Of a stretch of 52,429 nt of DNA, positions 26,628-36,300 are shown one piece after another. How positions within the stretch are numbered: position 1 is the stretch's first letter; every line of letters begins with the position of its first letter. Position numbers and translations under genes: made by a program. Source of the stretch: Oscillospiraceae bacterium. Its GTDB lineage: Bacteria > Bacillota > Clostridia > UMGS1840. Where the stretch lies: contig SVKD01000003.1 in the NCBI GenBank assembly GCA_015068645.1, positions 88,471 to 140,899 on the forward strand, written 5' to 3'. The notes under the pieces were generated by a model. That model did no database searches. It saw nothing but the letters and a program-made list of their open reading frames with translations, and was not told the DNA's origin.

Positions 26628-27350
26628 ATGGAATTCTCCGATATTCACTCACACATTCTATTTAACACCGACGACGGTCCCAAATCCAAGGAAGAAATGT
26701 TTTCCTTGATTGATAAAATTTATGAAGAAGGGATCCGGCACCTTTGCCTGACCTCTCATTTTCATCCCGGTTATTACGGAAACAACACCTCTAAAAAGAA
26801 CCAAGCTTACGAAACTCTTTTAGAATACACAAGTAAAAAATATCCCGACCTTTACTTATATTCGGGCAATGAGCTTCACTATAGCCCCGACTGTGTGTCC
26901 TGGCTTCACGAAGGCCTTTGCCACACCTTGAACCACAGCCGTTATGTGCTGGTGGATTTTCCCCACCGCACCGCTTACAAAGAAGTGCAAAACGGCTTAA
27001 AATCTCTTCTTTCTGCGGGATACATTCCCGTGCTTGCCCATGCAGAACGTTACCGGATTTCCAAAAAGCAAGTTATTTCTTTAAAACAGTTGGGCGTTCT
27101 GATTCAACTGAACGCACAAGCAATTCTGGGAAAATCCGGCTGGTTTGAAAAAATAAAAACTCAGAAAATTCTGTCGAAGCATCTTGCCGATTTTGTGGCA
27201 ACTGATACTCACGACATCACATACAGACCGCCAAACCTTAAAAATTGTTACCAATATCTGCAGAAGCGATACGGCAAATCCTATGCCGATCACCTTTGCC
27301 TTAACCACGCATTAACCCTTATTCTAAAAAATTATTCAGGAAGGAAATAA
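26628..27350 (+). CDS. CpsB/YwqE-type PHP protein-tyrosine phosphatase
   Basis: Manganese-dependent phosphotyrosine phosphatase of the PHP superfamily that reverses BY-kinase phosphorylation and so controls polymer length or amount. It has 240 residues. Metal-binding motifs visible are DIHSHILFNTDDGPKS, LTSHFHPG, AHAERY and ATDTHD, with the family strand VLIQLNAQAIL. A strong GAGGAGGGG ribosome site precedes the ATG. It begins the regulatory trio phosphatase-adaptor-kinase at the end of the cluster, with 1-4 bp gaps between the genes. Confidence 0.94.
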   Translation: MEFSDIHSHILFNTDDGPKSKEEMFSLIDKIYEEGIRHLCLTSHFHPGYYGNNTSKKNQAYETLLEYTSKKYPDLYLYSGNELHYSPDCVSWLHEGLCHTLNHSRYVLVDFPHRTAYKEVQNGLKSLLSAGYIPVLAHAERYRISKKQVISLKQLGVLIQLNAQAILGKSGWFEKIKTQKILSKHLADFVATDTHDITYRPPNLKNCYQYLQKRYGKSYADHLCLNHALTLILKNYSGRK

Positions 27351-27351
27351 T

Positions 27352-28161
27352 ATGGAAAACAATACAAAAATCAGAGTGGTGTCCTTTGGAGACCTATGGA
27401 ACATATTTGTGCAGAAAATATGGATTATCATCCTGGTGTGTGTGCTGGTATCAGCCGGACTTTTTGCACTAGATACCTTCACCTTCAAACCGGAATATCG
27501 CTCCACGGCAACCATGTATATTCTTCGTCAGGATTTAAAACAAGTGACTCCTGAGCAAAACACTGCCGATGATGTAGCAACCGATTTTTCCTCCGCTTTG
27601 GACGTAGTAAGAGACTGCGACTATCTGATGAAGAGCTACACTGTGGTGGAACAGGTAAAAACCAACCTGAATCTGACGGAGGATTATCGCGAACTTTCCG
27701 AACGTATTTCCACCTCCAACCCGGAAAATACCCGTATCTTAGAAGTATCTGTTACGGCAGACTCTCCGGAATATGCAAAACGAATGGTGGATAATCTCTG
27801 TGAGGTGGGTGCCTCCGCCATCAACGAAACCATGGGCTTTGAGCAAATCAGCCTATATGAATACGGAAACTTAAACTACGAACCCAGCAACAAAACCAAA
27901 CCGCTTGTATTTGTATTTATCGGGCTGATTGCTGCGGTATTGACCTATTCCGTTTTCTTGATAGTCTTCCTATTGGATGCCACCATCAAAACAGATGAGG
28001 ACATCGAAAATTACTTAGGCTTAAGTATCTTAGGGGATATTCCCGAAGCCAATAACGATAAGAAAAACAAGCAAAAATATCGCTATAAATACAGACGTAA
28101 GGGTTATGGCTACGGCTATATCAATCCAAATATCTTAGAAAAAAACAAAGGGGAGGAATAA
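27352..28161 (+). CDS. Chain-length determinant / BY-kinase membrane adaptor (CpsC/CapA-like)
   Basis: Membrane protein of 269 residues with the Wzz fold: transmembrane helix 1 (about 22-43), an extracellular helical region beginning FKPEYRSTATMYIL, and transmembrane helix 2 (about 180-205), then a cytoplasmic tail. It activates the cognate tyrosine kinase and sets polymer length. The tail ends unusually in a Tyr- and basic-rich run, KYRYKYRRKGYGYGYINPN, similar in style to the kinase tail. It starts 1 bp after the phosphatase stop and ends 4 bp before the kinase. Confidence 0.92.
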   Translation: MENNTKIRVVSFGDLWNIFVQKIWIIILVCVLVSAGLFALDTFTFKPEYRSTATMYILRQDLKQVTPEQNTADDVATDFSSALDVVRDCDYLMKSYTVVEQVKTNLNLTEDYRELSERISTSNPENTRILEVSVTADSPEYAKRMVDNLCEVGASAINETMGFEQISLYEYGNLNYEPSNKTKPLVFVFIGLIAAVLTYSVFLIVFLLDATIKTDEDIENYLGLSILGDIPEANNDKKNKQKYRYKYRRKGYGYGYINPNILEKNKGEE

Positions 28162-28165
28162 ATAT

Positions 28166-28858
28166 ATGAAACCGATTCAGTTGAACCTGCCCGGAACCAA
28201 TGATTTTTTTACCGAAGAAGCTTACAAGGTGCTTCGCACCAATCTGCAATTCTGCGGAAAGGATGTAAAGGTGATTGTTATTACCAGCTGCAATGAAAAC
28301 GAAGGGAAATCCACCGTTTCTCTGCACGCTGCCAAAAGCTTTGCAGAGCTTGGAAAAAAAGTGCTTCTAATTGATGCAGATATGAGAAAATCCGTAATTG
28401 CAGGCAGAAACACCACTGTCACCAAACACAATGGCTTAAGCGAAGTGTTAACCGGGTTAAACACCTTGGAGGAATGTTTATATCCTGTGGAAGATTCTTC
28501 CATGAAGATTCTGTTTGCAGGAAAATATCCGCCCAATCCTGTGGAGCTTTTAAACTCCAAATATTTTGAAGAGTTAATCAATCATTGCCGCACAGAATAT
28601 GATTATATTATTATAGACACCCCCCCTTTGGGATTAGTTATTGATGCCGCTGTCATCGCCAAACAAAGTGATGGTGTGGTAATGGTAATCAGTAACGCTA
28701 AAGTGCACTACAAGGACGCACAAAACGTGGTAAACCTAATCAATAAGAGCGGCTCCAAAATGCTGGGAGTTATCCGTAACAACACCAATAAAACCAAAGG
28801 CCGCTATTCTTACAGAAAACGAGGCTACAAAGGTTATTATTCTGCATCAGAATCCTAA
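28166..28858 (+). CDS. Bacterial tyrosine kinase (CpsD/CapB-like)
   Basis: BY-kinase of 230 residues that autophosphorylates a C-terminal tyrosine cluster to regulate glycopolymer synthesis. It begins with the contact region EEAYKVLRTNLQF. Walker A is SCNENEGKSTVS, Walker A' VLLIDADMRKS and Walker B DYIIIDTPPLG. The tail carries the tyrosine cluster RYSYRKRGYKGYYSASES. In Walker A the usual GEGKS appears as NEGKS; the catalytic Lys is kept. It is the last gene before a strong terminator. Confidence 0.94.
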   Translation: MKPIQLNLPGTNDFFTEEAYKVLRTNLQFCGKDVKVIVITSCNENEGKSTVSLHAAKSFAELGKKVLLIDADMRKSVIAGRNTTVTKHNGLSEVLTGLNTLEECLYPVEDSSMKILFAGKYPPNPVELLNSKYFEELINHCRTEYDYIIIDTPPLGLVIDAAVIAKQSDGVVMVISNAKVHYKDAQNVVNLINKSGSKMLGVIRNNTNKTKGRYSYRKRGYKGYYSASES

Positions 28859-28865
28859 ATACAAC

Positions 28866-28902
28866 AAAAAAGGAACAAATCCTAAGATTTGTTCCTTTTT
28901 TT
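28866..28902. terminator. Bidirectional terminator at the end of the glycopolymer operon
   Basis: AAAAAAGGAACAAATC, loop CTAA, GATTTGTTCCTTTTTTT. It is the first hairpin with a T-run after 12529 on the plus strand, and it also ends the convergent gene of the 1066-aa Hint protein. Confidence 0.94.
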
Positions 28903-28910
28903 ATGAGATA

Positions 28911-31900
28911 TTATTTCACATACAGTTTGATGAGTTTTAAGATGTAATCTTTGGTGAAAAGTCCTTTTTCTACAGGGATTCTTAAATAAGCACCATGAAA
29001 GTCCACAAATTGTTCATAGGTCACGTAATCTTTAAAATCATCGTAGGTGTATAATCCGTAGGTTGTTACATCTTTTTGGAAGCTTTCGGTATCATAACGG
29101 AGTTTATCTCCCATCGGTACCCAGTTATAGAAATCATCCGGCGGTGCTACTGTCAAAAGCCCTTCGGCAAGGGCATTATAGTTTCCTGCAGAAGTTAAAG
29201 AATATGCTCCTGTTACTTCATAGGTTTTTTCTGCCTGATCCAAAGTAACCAGACGATATCCGTCTTCATCCATTTTCACAAAGGTGTGACCGATGTACTC
29301 ATCCATATTATCTACGGTGAGATACACATATTTGTTTAAATCATAGTCAAACACACCGTGTTCTGCAATTACTTTTAATATCGCACCGTCGGAGAAGGTC
29401 AGGTTTGCAACGGGATATTCATCCACGCCGTGATTAACCACCAGTGCCACATCTTTTGCTTCGGTCTGTCCGGTAAAGAAATTGTAGGTCAGGATGGTAT
29501 CTTCGGTGGTAATATCTTGGATTGCCTTTTTAGTGCCGTCTGCCATTGTGATTACGGTATCAGCGGTAAAGCAACCGTTATCCTCTGCTGCGGCTAATGT
29601 ACCTTCGCAGAAAGCGGAATAACTATACGGATTGGTTTTATCTTCTGCCACACTCCAGGTATGAGAGAAACTCAGTTTTTTGCCGTTTTTATCTTCAAAA
29701 GTATAGGACACAGGCACATTTCTTGCTGTGTTTCCGGTATTTACCAAACCGCCGGAGTTAGATGCCACAAAGAACAACTTGTTGGTTCCGTTTACGTCCA
29801 CCACAACGGGCATTGCAAACACTTTATTGGAAGAATGCACCTGACCACCCGTTACGGTTAAGATAAAGTCTCCGTTGTCGGGTGTATAAGTCCACACAGT
29901 GTCAGTGTCATTCTGCTTGCCCACATTTTCGGGAGTGAAATCAGCCAAAGAAACGGTTTTATACTGACTTTCCGCCACACTCCAATAACGAACCTGTAAC
30001 CCTTCTAAAGCAGGTGCCGCACCGCTCCAGGTGCTTCCTTTTTTAGTTGCCACGCAAAGACCTGTTCCCCAATCGGATGCCACTAAGGAAGGCGCATCTT
30101 TATTGGATTCGGTACCACTGATATACAGAGGATAGGTATAAGTCACGGTTTTATCAAAACTTTCGCCGTTTTCATTGTAGAAAATATTGTCAGTAACAGT
30201 TACATCATACATTTGGGTACCAACTGTTACAGGAATTTTTTTGGTAGTGTCCACTGCCACACCATCTTTTTGGACGGTGTAGGAAAGTTCTTTGCCATAT
30301 TTTTCTAAAGTGAATTTGCCAAAATCAAAGCTGTATGCACCACGGTCTAAATTCACGGTGAAGCGGTTAATCCAACCGGTTTCGTTTACATATTCTTTGG
30401 TCAGCACTTTGTTTTCATCAGTTTCCTCATAGGTTGCAGTTGCTAAAATATTGCCGTTTTTGGTGGAAGTATAGGTAGGATAAGTGGTTACTTCAGCATC
30501 TGTACCATTGGAATTTTTATAGGAGAACACCTTTACCGAAGTCATATCCAGCGTTTCATAGGGAACTTCCGCTTTATTCACACGATTATCATAAATCACA
30601 GGGTCGGAAAGCACAGGATTGGTTCCGTCTTCAATCATATAGATAAAGCCTAAATTTAAAGAATCACGGGTAACGCCATCCCGGTAGGTAACAGGGTGAA
30701 TATAGTCGGTCTGATTTAAGACATAATTCACCATAGACTGCCCTTCTGCAGGCACATAGGTTTTATATTCCTCGTTTGCCCAGGCATACTGAATGAGTTT
30801 TCCTTCTAAGGTAATGGGGGTAGAATTCCCTTCGGAATCCGCAATGGTGATTAAGCTTAAGCCCATTAAAGTTTTCGTAGTATCGTGAACAGTTGCGGTA
30901 ATGGGTTCCTGAATCAAGGTCACATCCCGCATGGTGAGACTGTTTGCCGCATTTAAGTGAATATTGGCAGCTGCACCACCATATACGGTGGTGTTATCCA
31001 ACTCTAAATCCCCTGCAGTCACATACAGTGCCGCACGTCCGCCTTCAATATAGGAATTTTTAATACTGCAATCACCTGAGGTCATTACTGCGCTTCGGAT
31101 ATTGTAATAACGGGTTTTGGTGCCATCAATCTGATTGGGAGTGGGGTCATCTTTTTTATTTGCTTCATACAGAATGGGGAACGGGAAATGAGGTACTTTG
31201 ATTCGCACGTTATCTAAATTACCGTTTTCCATGGTCACAAAAGCATAACCTCTGTCTAATGCTGCTGAGTCTGAAGAAGCGGTTAACGAAAAACCGTTGC
31301 CGTAGATGGTATGTCCGCCTGACACGACAAGCTGACCCATTCCGCAATCATTTAAGAGTACAATATCACGGTCGGTAGCGCTTGCACCCGATGTCACGTT
31401 ATAAGCATCCACCACTTCCAGATAAAGCTCGGTAGGTTTGGTGTTTTCCATATCATCGGTAACAGTTAATTTGATAATACCGATTCCCTGTGCCCAAATT
31501 GTTCTGTTTTGCCAGTCTGCTTCATTGGAAACATGAACGGTAACACCTGTATTGTCCATTGCTTCTGCCGTAATACTCACGTTACCAAGTTCGCCACCAT
31601 CGATGGCAGAAAACAGTTTATTTACAGCAACAGCGTTCTGATTCCCGATACGGTATAAATAAGAATCGGTATTGGGAAATACCACTTCAAATTTTTCCGT
31701 TAAGATGGGCGCATAGGTAATGGTTGCCGCAGGAAGTAAGGGACAGATGGTTTCTTCATCGGTCCAGCAGAACACTCTGAACTCTTCCGTATCGCCCACG
31801 GTAATGTTTTCTATGGGAATTTCTAAAGTATCTCCCGGCAGACCTCCCTTCACAGAAACGGGTTCCATCTTGATAAGCTTGCCGCTTTCTTGTTCATAAT

Positions 31901-32111
31901 GGCCCACAAACACCGAAGCCATTGCAGATCTGGGTGCTTGGACAGTTACTTTGGCTTTTAAAGTGGTAACACCGTCTAATGTGGTAATCATTTTGTTGGT
32001 TTCGGCATTATAAAACACAACACCTTCTGCTTCGCTTGCTCTTGCCACAATGGATGCAAGCAGAACTGCAACCATGGCAATTACCAGAATAAAGCTTACT
32101 ACTCGTTTCAT
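28911..32111 (-). CDS. Secreted Hint-domain surface protein, shortest paralog (1066 aa)
   Basis: Signal peptide (about 1-27), then a module of about 100 residues starting VVFYNAETNKMITTLDGV that also ends the phosphodiester glycosidase. Next is a YLYRIGNQN domain (about 150) and a beta-helix-like region (about 215-390, for example IKNSYIEGGRAALYV). Further beta domains follow, then an acidic linker and a 220-residue C-terminus starting at Cys847 (bases 28914-29573). This C-terminus reads as a Hint domain: CFTADTVITMADG, EHGVFDYDLN (His918) and AYSLTSAGNYNALAEGLL, the block before the usual His-Asn. Here TVAPP replaces His-Asn, and a conserved 75-residue tail follows. By analogy with Hedgehog, N-terminal thioester cleavage is plausible but splicing is not. 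No anchor motif. AAAGGAA precedes the ATG. Confidence 0.85.
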   Translation of the reverse strand: MKRVVSFILVIAMVAVLLASIVARASEAEGVVFYNAETNKMITTLDGVTTLKAKVTVQAPRSAMASVFVGHYEQESGKLIKMEPVSVKGGLPGDTLEIPIENITVGDTEEFRVFCWTDEETICPLLPAATITYAPILTEKFEVVFPNTDSYLYRIGNQNAVAVNKLFSAIDGGELGNVSITAEAMDNTGVTVHVSNEADWQNRTIWAQGIGIIKLTVTDDMENTKPTELYLEVVDAYNVTSGASATDRDIVLLNDCGMGQLVVSGGHTIYGNGFSLTASSDSAALDRGYAFVTMENGNLDNVRIKVPHFPFPILYEANKKDDPTPNQIDGTKTRYYNIRSAVMTSGDCSIKNSYIEGGRAALYVTAGDLELDNTTVYGGAAANIHLNAANSLTMRDVTLIQEPITATVHDTTKTLMGLSLITIADSEGNSTPITLEGKLIQYAWANEEYKTYVPAEGQSMVNYVLNQTDYIHPVTYRDGVTRDSLNLGFIYMIEDGTNPVLSDPVIYDNRVNKAEVPYETLDMTSVKVFSYKNSNGTDAEVTTYPTYTSTKNGNILATATYEETDENKVLTKEYVNETGWINRFTVNLDRGAYSFDFGKFTLEKYGKELSYTVQKDGVAVDTTKKIPVTVGTQMYDVTVTDNIFYNENGESFDKTVTYTYPLYISGTESNKDAPSLVASDWGTGLCVATKKGSTWSGAAPALEGLQVRYWSVAESQYKTVSLADFTPENVGKQNDTDTVWTYTPDNGDFILTVTGGQVHSSNKVFAMPVVVDVNGTNKLFFVASNSGGLVNTGNTARNVPVSYTFEDKNGKKLSFSHTWSVAEDKTNPYSYSAFCEGTLAAAEDNGCFTADTVITMADGTKKAIQDITTEDTILTYNFFTGQTEAKDVALVVNHGVDEYPVANLTFSDGAILKVIAEHGVFDYDLNKYVYLTVDNMDEYIGHTFVKMDEDGYRLVTLDQAEKTYEVTGAYSLTSAGNYNALAEGLLTVAPPDDFYNWVPMGDKLRYDTESFQKDVTTYGLYTYDDFKDYVTYEQFVDFHGAYLRIPVEKGLFTKDYILKLIKLYVK

Positions 32112-32177
32112 CTTTTTTGGTTCCTTTCTTTCATAGTATATTTTCGGAAAGTGTGGTTACATTTTTTCTGTAACTCC

Positions 32178-32225
32178 CCATTTTATTCTATTTATAATGT
32201 ACCATTTTCCAAAAGGGTTTGTCAA
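32178..32225 (-). promoter_or_regulatory. Promoter of the 1066-aa Hint protein with shared downstream motif
   Basis: Minus strand: TTGACA (32220-32225), 18 bp, TACATT (32196-32201). Five bp downstream lies TAGAATAAAATGG (32178-32190), identical to the same position in the 2113-aa paralog's promoter. The 319-bp gap 32112-32430 also holds the divergent lipoprotein promoter; I see nothing else in it. Confidence 0.75.
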
Positions 32226-32356
32226 GATTTTTTTCAATTTCCGGTATTTTTGCAGCAAAATGTGTGAAAACTGGATAAAAAAACATTAAAAATATGTGTT
32301 TTTTGCAGAAAAATACATTTTAATTTTACAGAACAGTAACATTTTTCATCGAAATA

Positions 32357-32385
32357 TTGACTTTTTTATTGATTTATGCTAAAAT
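32357..32385 (+). promoter_or_regulatory. Sigma-A promoter of the lipoprotein gene
   Basis: TTGACT (32357-32362), 17 bp, TAAAAT (32380-32385), about 45 bp before the ATG. Confidence 0.85.
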
Positions 32386-32430
32386 GGGAAAAAAATAGAA
32401 AGCATATGCTTAAAAAGGAGAAAAAAAACA

Positions 32431-33201
32431 ATGAAAAAATCAATCGCGCTTTTACTCTCCGCTACCATGTTAATCGGTTCCTCTATGGCATTAACCGGTT
32501 GTAAAGCGGAATTCACCGAAGACGGTGGCATCAAAATCACAGAAGACAAAAAAGTTGAAGACACCAACACTGCAACTGAAGTAACAACCGAAACCAAAAC
32601 TGATGAAGGTAACACTGTAGGAACTGCTACCGAAACCACCACACCCGCTGAAGAAACCAAAACTGCCGACGATACCAAATCCAACTCTGTAGCACCCACT
32701 GCTACTAAAACCGCAACCGGCGCAAGCACCTTAAACGTAAATGAAACCGTTACCATCGGTGACGTTATGGAATTAACCTTAGAATCCGCTGCTTGGACCG
32801 AAGAAATCGAACCTTCCAACACCTCTGCTAGCTACTATTCCACTATCGATGACAAAGAAGGCGAAAAATTCTTCGTTGTAAGAGGTAAAGTGAAAAACTT
32901 AGCAGGCGGCGACTTAGACCTGTCCTGGAAAGGCTTCAAAGGCGAAATGTTAATCAACGATACTTACAAATCTGATTTAAGCATTGAAGTTGAAAAATCT
33001 GATGGAACCGGCTTCTACGCTGATATCAAACCCTTACAGACCTTAAACGTTATTATTTACGCATCTATCTCTGATGAATTACAGGGCATGGCTGAAAGCG
33101 CTTCTGTAAACTTAAAATTCGTAAATGATGCTGAATACATCGATGAATACTTCTACGAAGATAAAGTTCCTTACAACGAATACAACATCTTATTCAAATA
33201 A
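32431..33201 (+). CDS. Surface lipoprotein of unknown function
   Basis: A 256-residue lipoprotein. The signal peptide MKKSIALLLSATMLIGSS is followed by lipobox LTGC, so Cys24 would be lipidated and the protein held on the outer membrane face. A Thr/Glu/Lys-rich disordered stalk (about 30-105) follows, then a beta-sandwich-like domain (about 108-240) containing GDVMELTLESAAWTEE and KFFVVRGKVKNLAGGDLDL. That pattern resembles DUF4352-type domains, although I am not certain of the family. AAAAAGGAG precedes the ATG. It lies between two Hint-protein genes on the opposite strand, with its own promoter and terminator. A role with those proteins is only suggested by position. Confidence 0.85.
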   Translation: MKKSIALLLSATMLIGSSMALTGCKAEFTEDGGIKITEDKKVEDTNTATEVTTETKTDEGNTVGTATETTTPAEETKTADDTKSNSVAPTATKTATGASTLNVNETVTIGDVMELTLESAAWTEEIEPSNTSASYYSTIDDKEGEKFFVVRGKVKNLAGGDLDLSWKGFKGEMLINDTYKSDLSIEVEKSDGTGFYADIKPLQTLNVIIYASISDELQGMAESASVNLKFVNDAEYIDEYFYEDKVPYNEYNILFK

Positions 33202-33216
33202 GAAATTCTTTTCATA

Positions 33217-33255
33217 AAAAAAATCCCGAATGCAATTTGCATTCGGGATTTTTTT
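33217..33255. terminator. Bidirectional intrinsic terminator
   Basis: TCCCGAATGCAA and TTGCATTCGGGA form a 12-bp inverted repeat around a single T, with A-tract and T-tract flanks. It ends the lipoprotein gene and, from the other side, the 2113-aa Hint gene. Confidence 0.93.
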
Positions 33256-33303
33256 ATGCTTTTTATTGTTTGTTTTTGGATATTTTGATTGATATACGTT
33301 TGC

Positions 33304-36300
33304 TTACTTCACATATAAATCAATCAGTTCCAAAATGTAATCCCAGCTAAAGATTCCTTTTTCCACGGGGATTTTTAAGTATGCGCCATTTAATTCGATA
33401 AACTGTTCGTAAGTAACATACTGAGAAAAATCATCGTAGGTGTATAAGCCGTAGGATTCGATGTCGTTTTGGAAAGCATCGGTATCGTAACGGAGTTTTT
33501 CGCCCATCGGCATCCAGTTATACAAATCATCGGGAGGTGCTACTGTCAAAAGACCTTCTGCCAAAGCATTGAAGTTTCCGGCAGAGGTTAAAGAATATGC
33601 ACCGATGGTTTCCGTTGTTTTTTCTGCTTTGTCTAAAGTAACCGTGGTATAGCCGTCTTCGTGCATCTTCACAAAGGTATGTCCAATGTATTCTGCCATA
33701 TTGTCCATGGTGAGGTACACATATTGGTTCAAATCATAATCAAACACACCGTGGTCTTCGATTACTTTTAATACCGTACCGTCTGAGAAGGTTAAGTTGG
33801 CAACGGGATATTCTGCTACGCCATGATTTACCACCAGCGCCACATCTTTCGCTTCCATTTCACCTGTAAAGAAATTATAGGTCAAAATGGAATCCTCAGT
33901 AGTAATCTCTTTGATAGCTTTCTTCGTGCCGTCTGCCATAGTGATTAAGGTATCTTCACTAAAGCAACCGCCACTTGAGGAAGCAGAAACAGTTACATTG
34001 GAAGCAGGCATACTAAAGGTATAGGTACCGGCTGTGCTTTCGCTTAGTAAAGTATTTCCGTTTCCATCGGTCACCTTCAGGGATTTACTGTTATTCTGAG
34101 AGAAGGAAACAGTCACGGTAAAGCTGTCACCGTAATATGCAGTTTGTCCGTTGGTCACACCGGTTACGGTTGCATTGGATTGAGAAACAGTGATGGTATA
34201 GGGTGTTTTGACCCACTGTGCATATAAAGTGATGCTTTCATCAGGGGTGTAAGATGCACCTGCACCGCCGATTTTGGTGCCGCCCTCAGCTTGGGTAAAC
34301 CAACCCTGGAAGGTATATCCTGTGAGAGTGGGAGTGGGTAAGGTTAAGGGTGCGCCCATATAGGTCTGAGAATCGGTGGAACAGCTTCCGCCGTTGGCAT
34401 CATAAGTCACCACGGAAGGTGCTTCCCAATGGGCATACAAGGTGATATGTGCGGTAGGAAGATAGGTGTCATTTCCCATACCGATGAAAGTACCGCCGTT
34501 TTCTTCGGTATACCAGCCGGCAAATGCTCTTGCTGTGTCAGAGGGTAAGGGCAAGGTGAGAACAGTTCCCACATAATCCATAGAGGTGGGTGTTACGTTT
34601 CCGCCCGTTGGGTTGTAAGTTACGGTATAAACAGGGCTCCAGCCTGCATAGAAGGTGGTATTTTTGGTGGGATTTAAAATCACACCGTTCAACCCATAAA
34701 GCTTGGTACAAGCGGCATCTTCATACCAGCCTGTGAACCAATAACCCGATTTTTCTGGTAAGGGAAGAACGATTTGTTCTCCATTATAGTTTATAGTTTC
34801 GGGAGTTACGCTGCCACCCGTAGCATCCAAGGTCACGGTACAAGGTTTGCCCCACTGTGCATAGAGAGTAACATCACCGCCGGGAGTATATAAATCCCCT
34901 GCTCCGCCGACACGGTTACCCTGATAGGGAGCATCATACCAGCCGGCAAACACATACCCATAACGAGTGGGATTGGGTAAAGTCAATGTATTATAATGAT
35001 TGGTCTGATAACCAACACTCTGTCCGCATAAGCCCCCGTTGGCATCATAGGTCACGGTAGCAGACACGGTTGCAGAGAAAGTACCGGTGGGTTTGGTGAA
35101 ACTTGTCGCATCCACCCCGGACTTACCAAAGTTTACGGAACCCGAATTGATGACTACCCCGTTATTGCCGGTAAATTCGTAGTCATACACTCTCCAGATC
35201 TGACCGCTGGAAGCAGTACCACCGTCGTTTACTACATAGAAAATGTTTTTGTTGGTTTTAATCGAGCCGGAATGGGTAGAACCGCCTGCCGTTGCTTTGA
35301 CGTCCAGGTCAATTTTTAACACACCGCCATCCACCAGTTTTACGGTGATGATATGATAGCCTTTGGCTTCCCCGGTGGTATTTAAGTTTTCGATGGTGGC
35401 AGATACCACTTTTTGATAGGCGTTATCATCACCGTCAAATCTTAAATAACGGGTATCGCCCATATAGTCATAGATTTTTAAGCCTGCCAAGAAAGGCATA
35501 AACTGAATTTTATCGCCCAAAAGTGCTTTGTTGTAGTAAATCACCTGTTTCGTGGAATCAAACGAAAATTCCGCATTGGGGGTAGACGTGTCTTTTAATG
35601 CCACAGAAACCGGTAATTTTTTGGTGTAAACCACCGTTTGTGCCACACTTTCTCCGTTTTCGTTATAGAATATGGTATCGGTTAAGGTGTAGGTCACAAT
35701 GTATTCTTTTGTTTCGGATAGGGTGAGTTTTCCGTTGGTTAAAGAAACTTCATCACCGTTTTCATCGGTGCAGGTAATTTGGGTCTGCAAATCCTGACCG
35801 CTATACTTATTGATGTCAAATATTTTAGTAAAATCAATCTCAAAAGATTCTCCTGCAGGAATCATCACTTTTAAGGTGTCAGAATCCATATAGCAATATT
35901 TGTTGCAACCGTCCGTGTTGGCGATATACTGACCGCCCAAGGTGGAATTGGGATAAATCTGAGGTTCATATAATCCGTTTCCACCGCAGATGTACGGAAT
36001 CACGCCGTCAGTTTCGGGATTGTAACGGTAATCGGCAGTAACGGCACTGCCTGCCGCCACGGTATACACTCTGCCGGTTGCTCCCAAAAAGCTTACCTTG
36101 TTTAACGCATAAGGAATTTCCGCCTTGTTGGTACGCTCATCAATGATGTTGGCAGGATAAGAGGTGATGTATGCCATTCCCAAGTTTACAGTATTTTTAC
36201 CGTTTATGGTATGCTGATATGCACTTTCCTTTAATGCTACCTCCAACACGCTCTTAGCATAACTGTTGGAAACAGAAGAATGATCGCTGGTTACCCAGTT

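Noticed and set aside
33307-33966. Splicing intein
   Set aside because: The domain is at the C-terminus with no C-extein of a known host protein and lacks the terminal His-Asn, so splicing is not expected.
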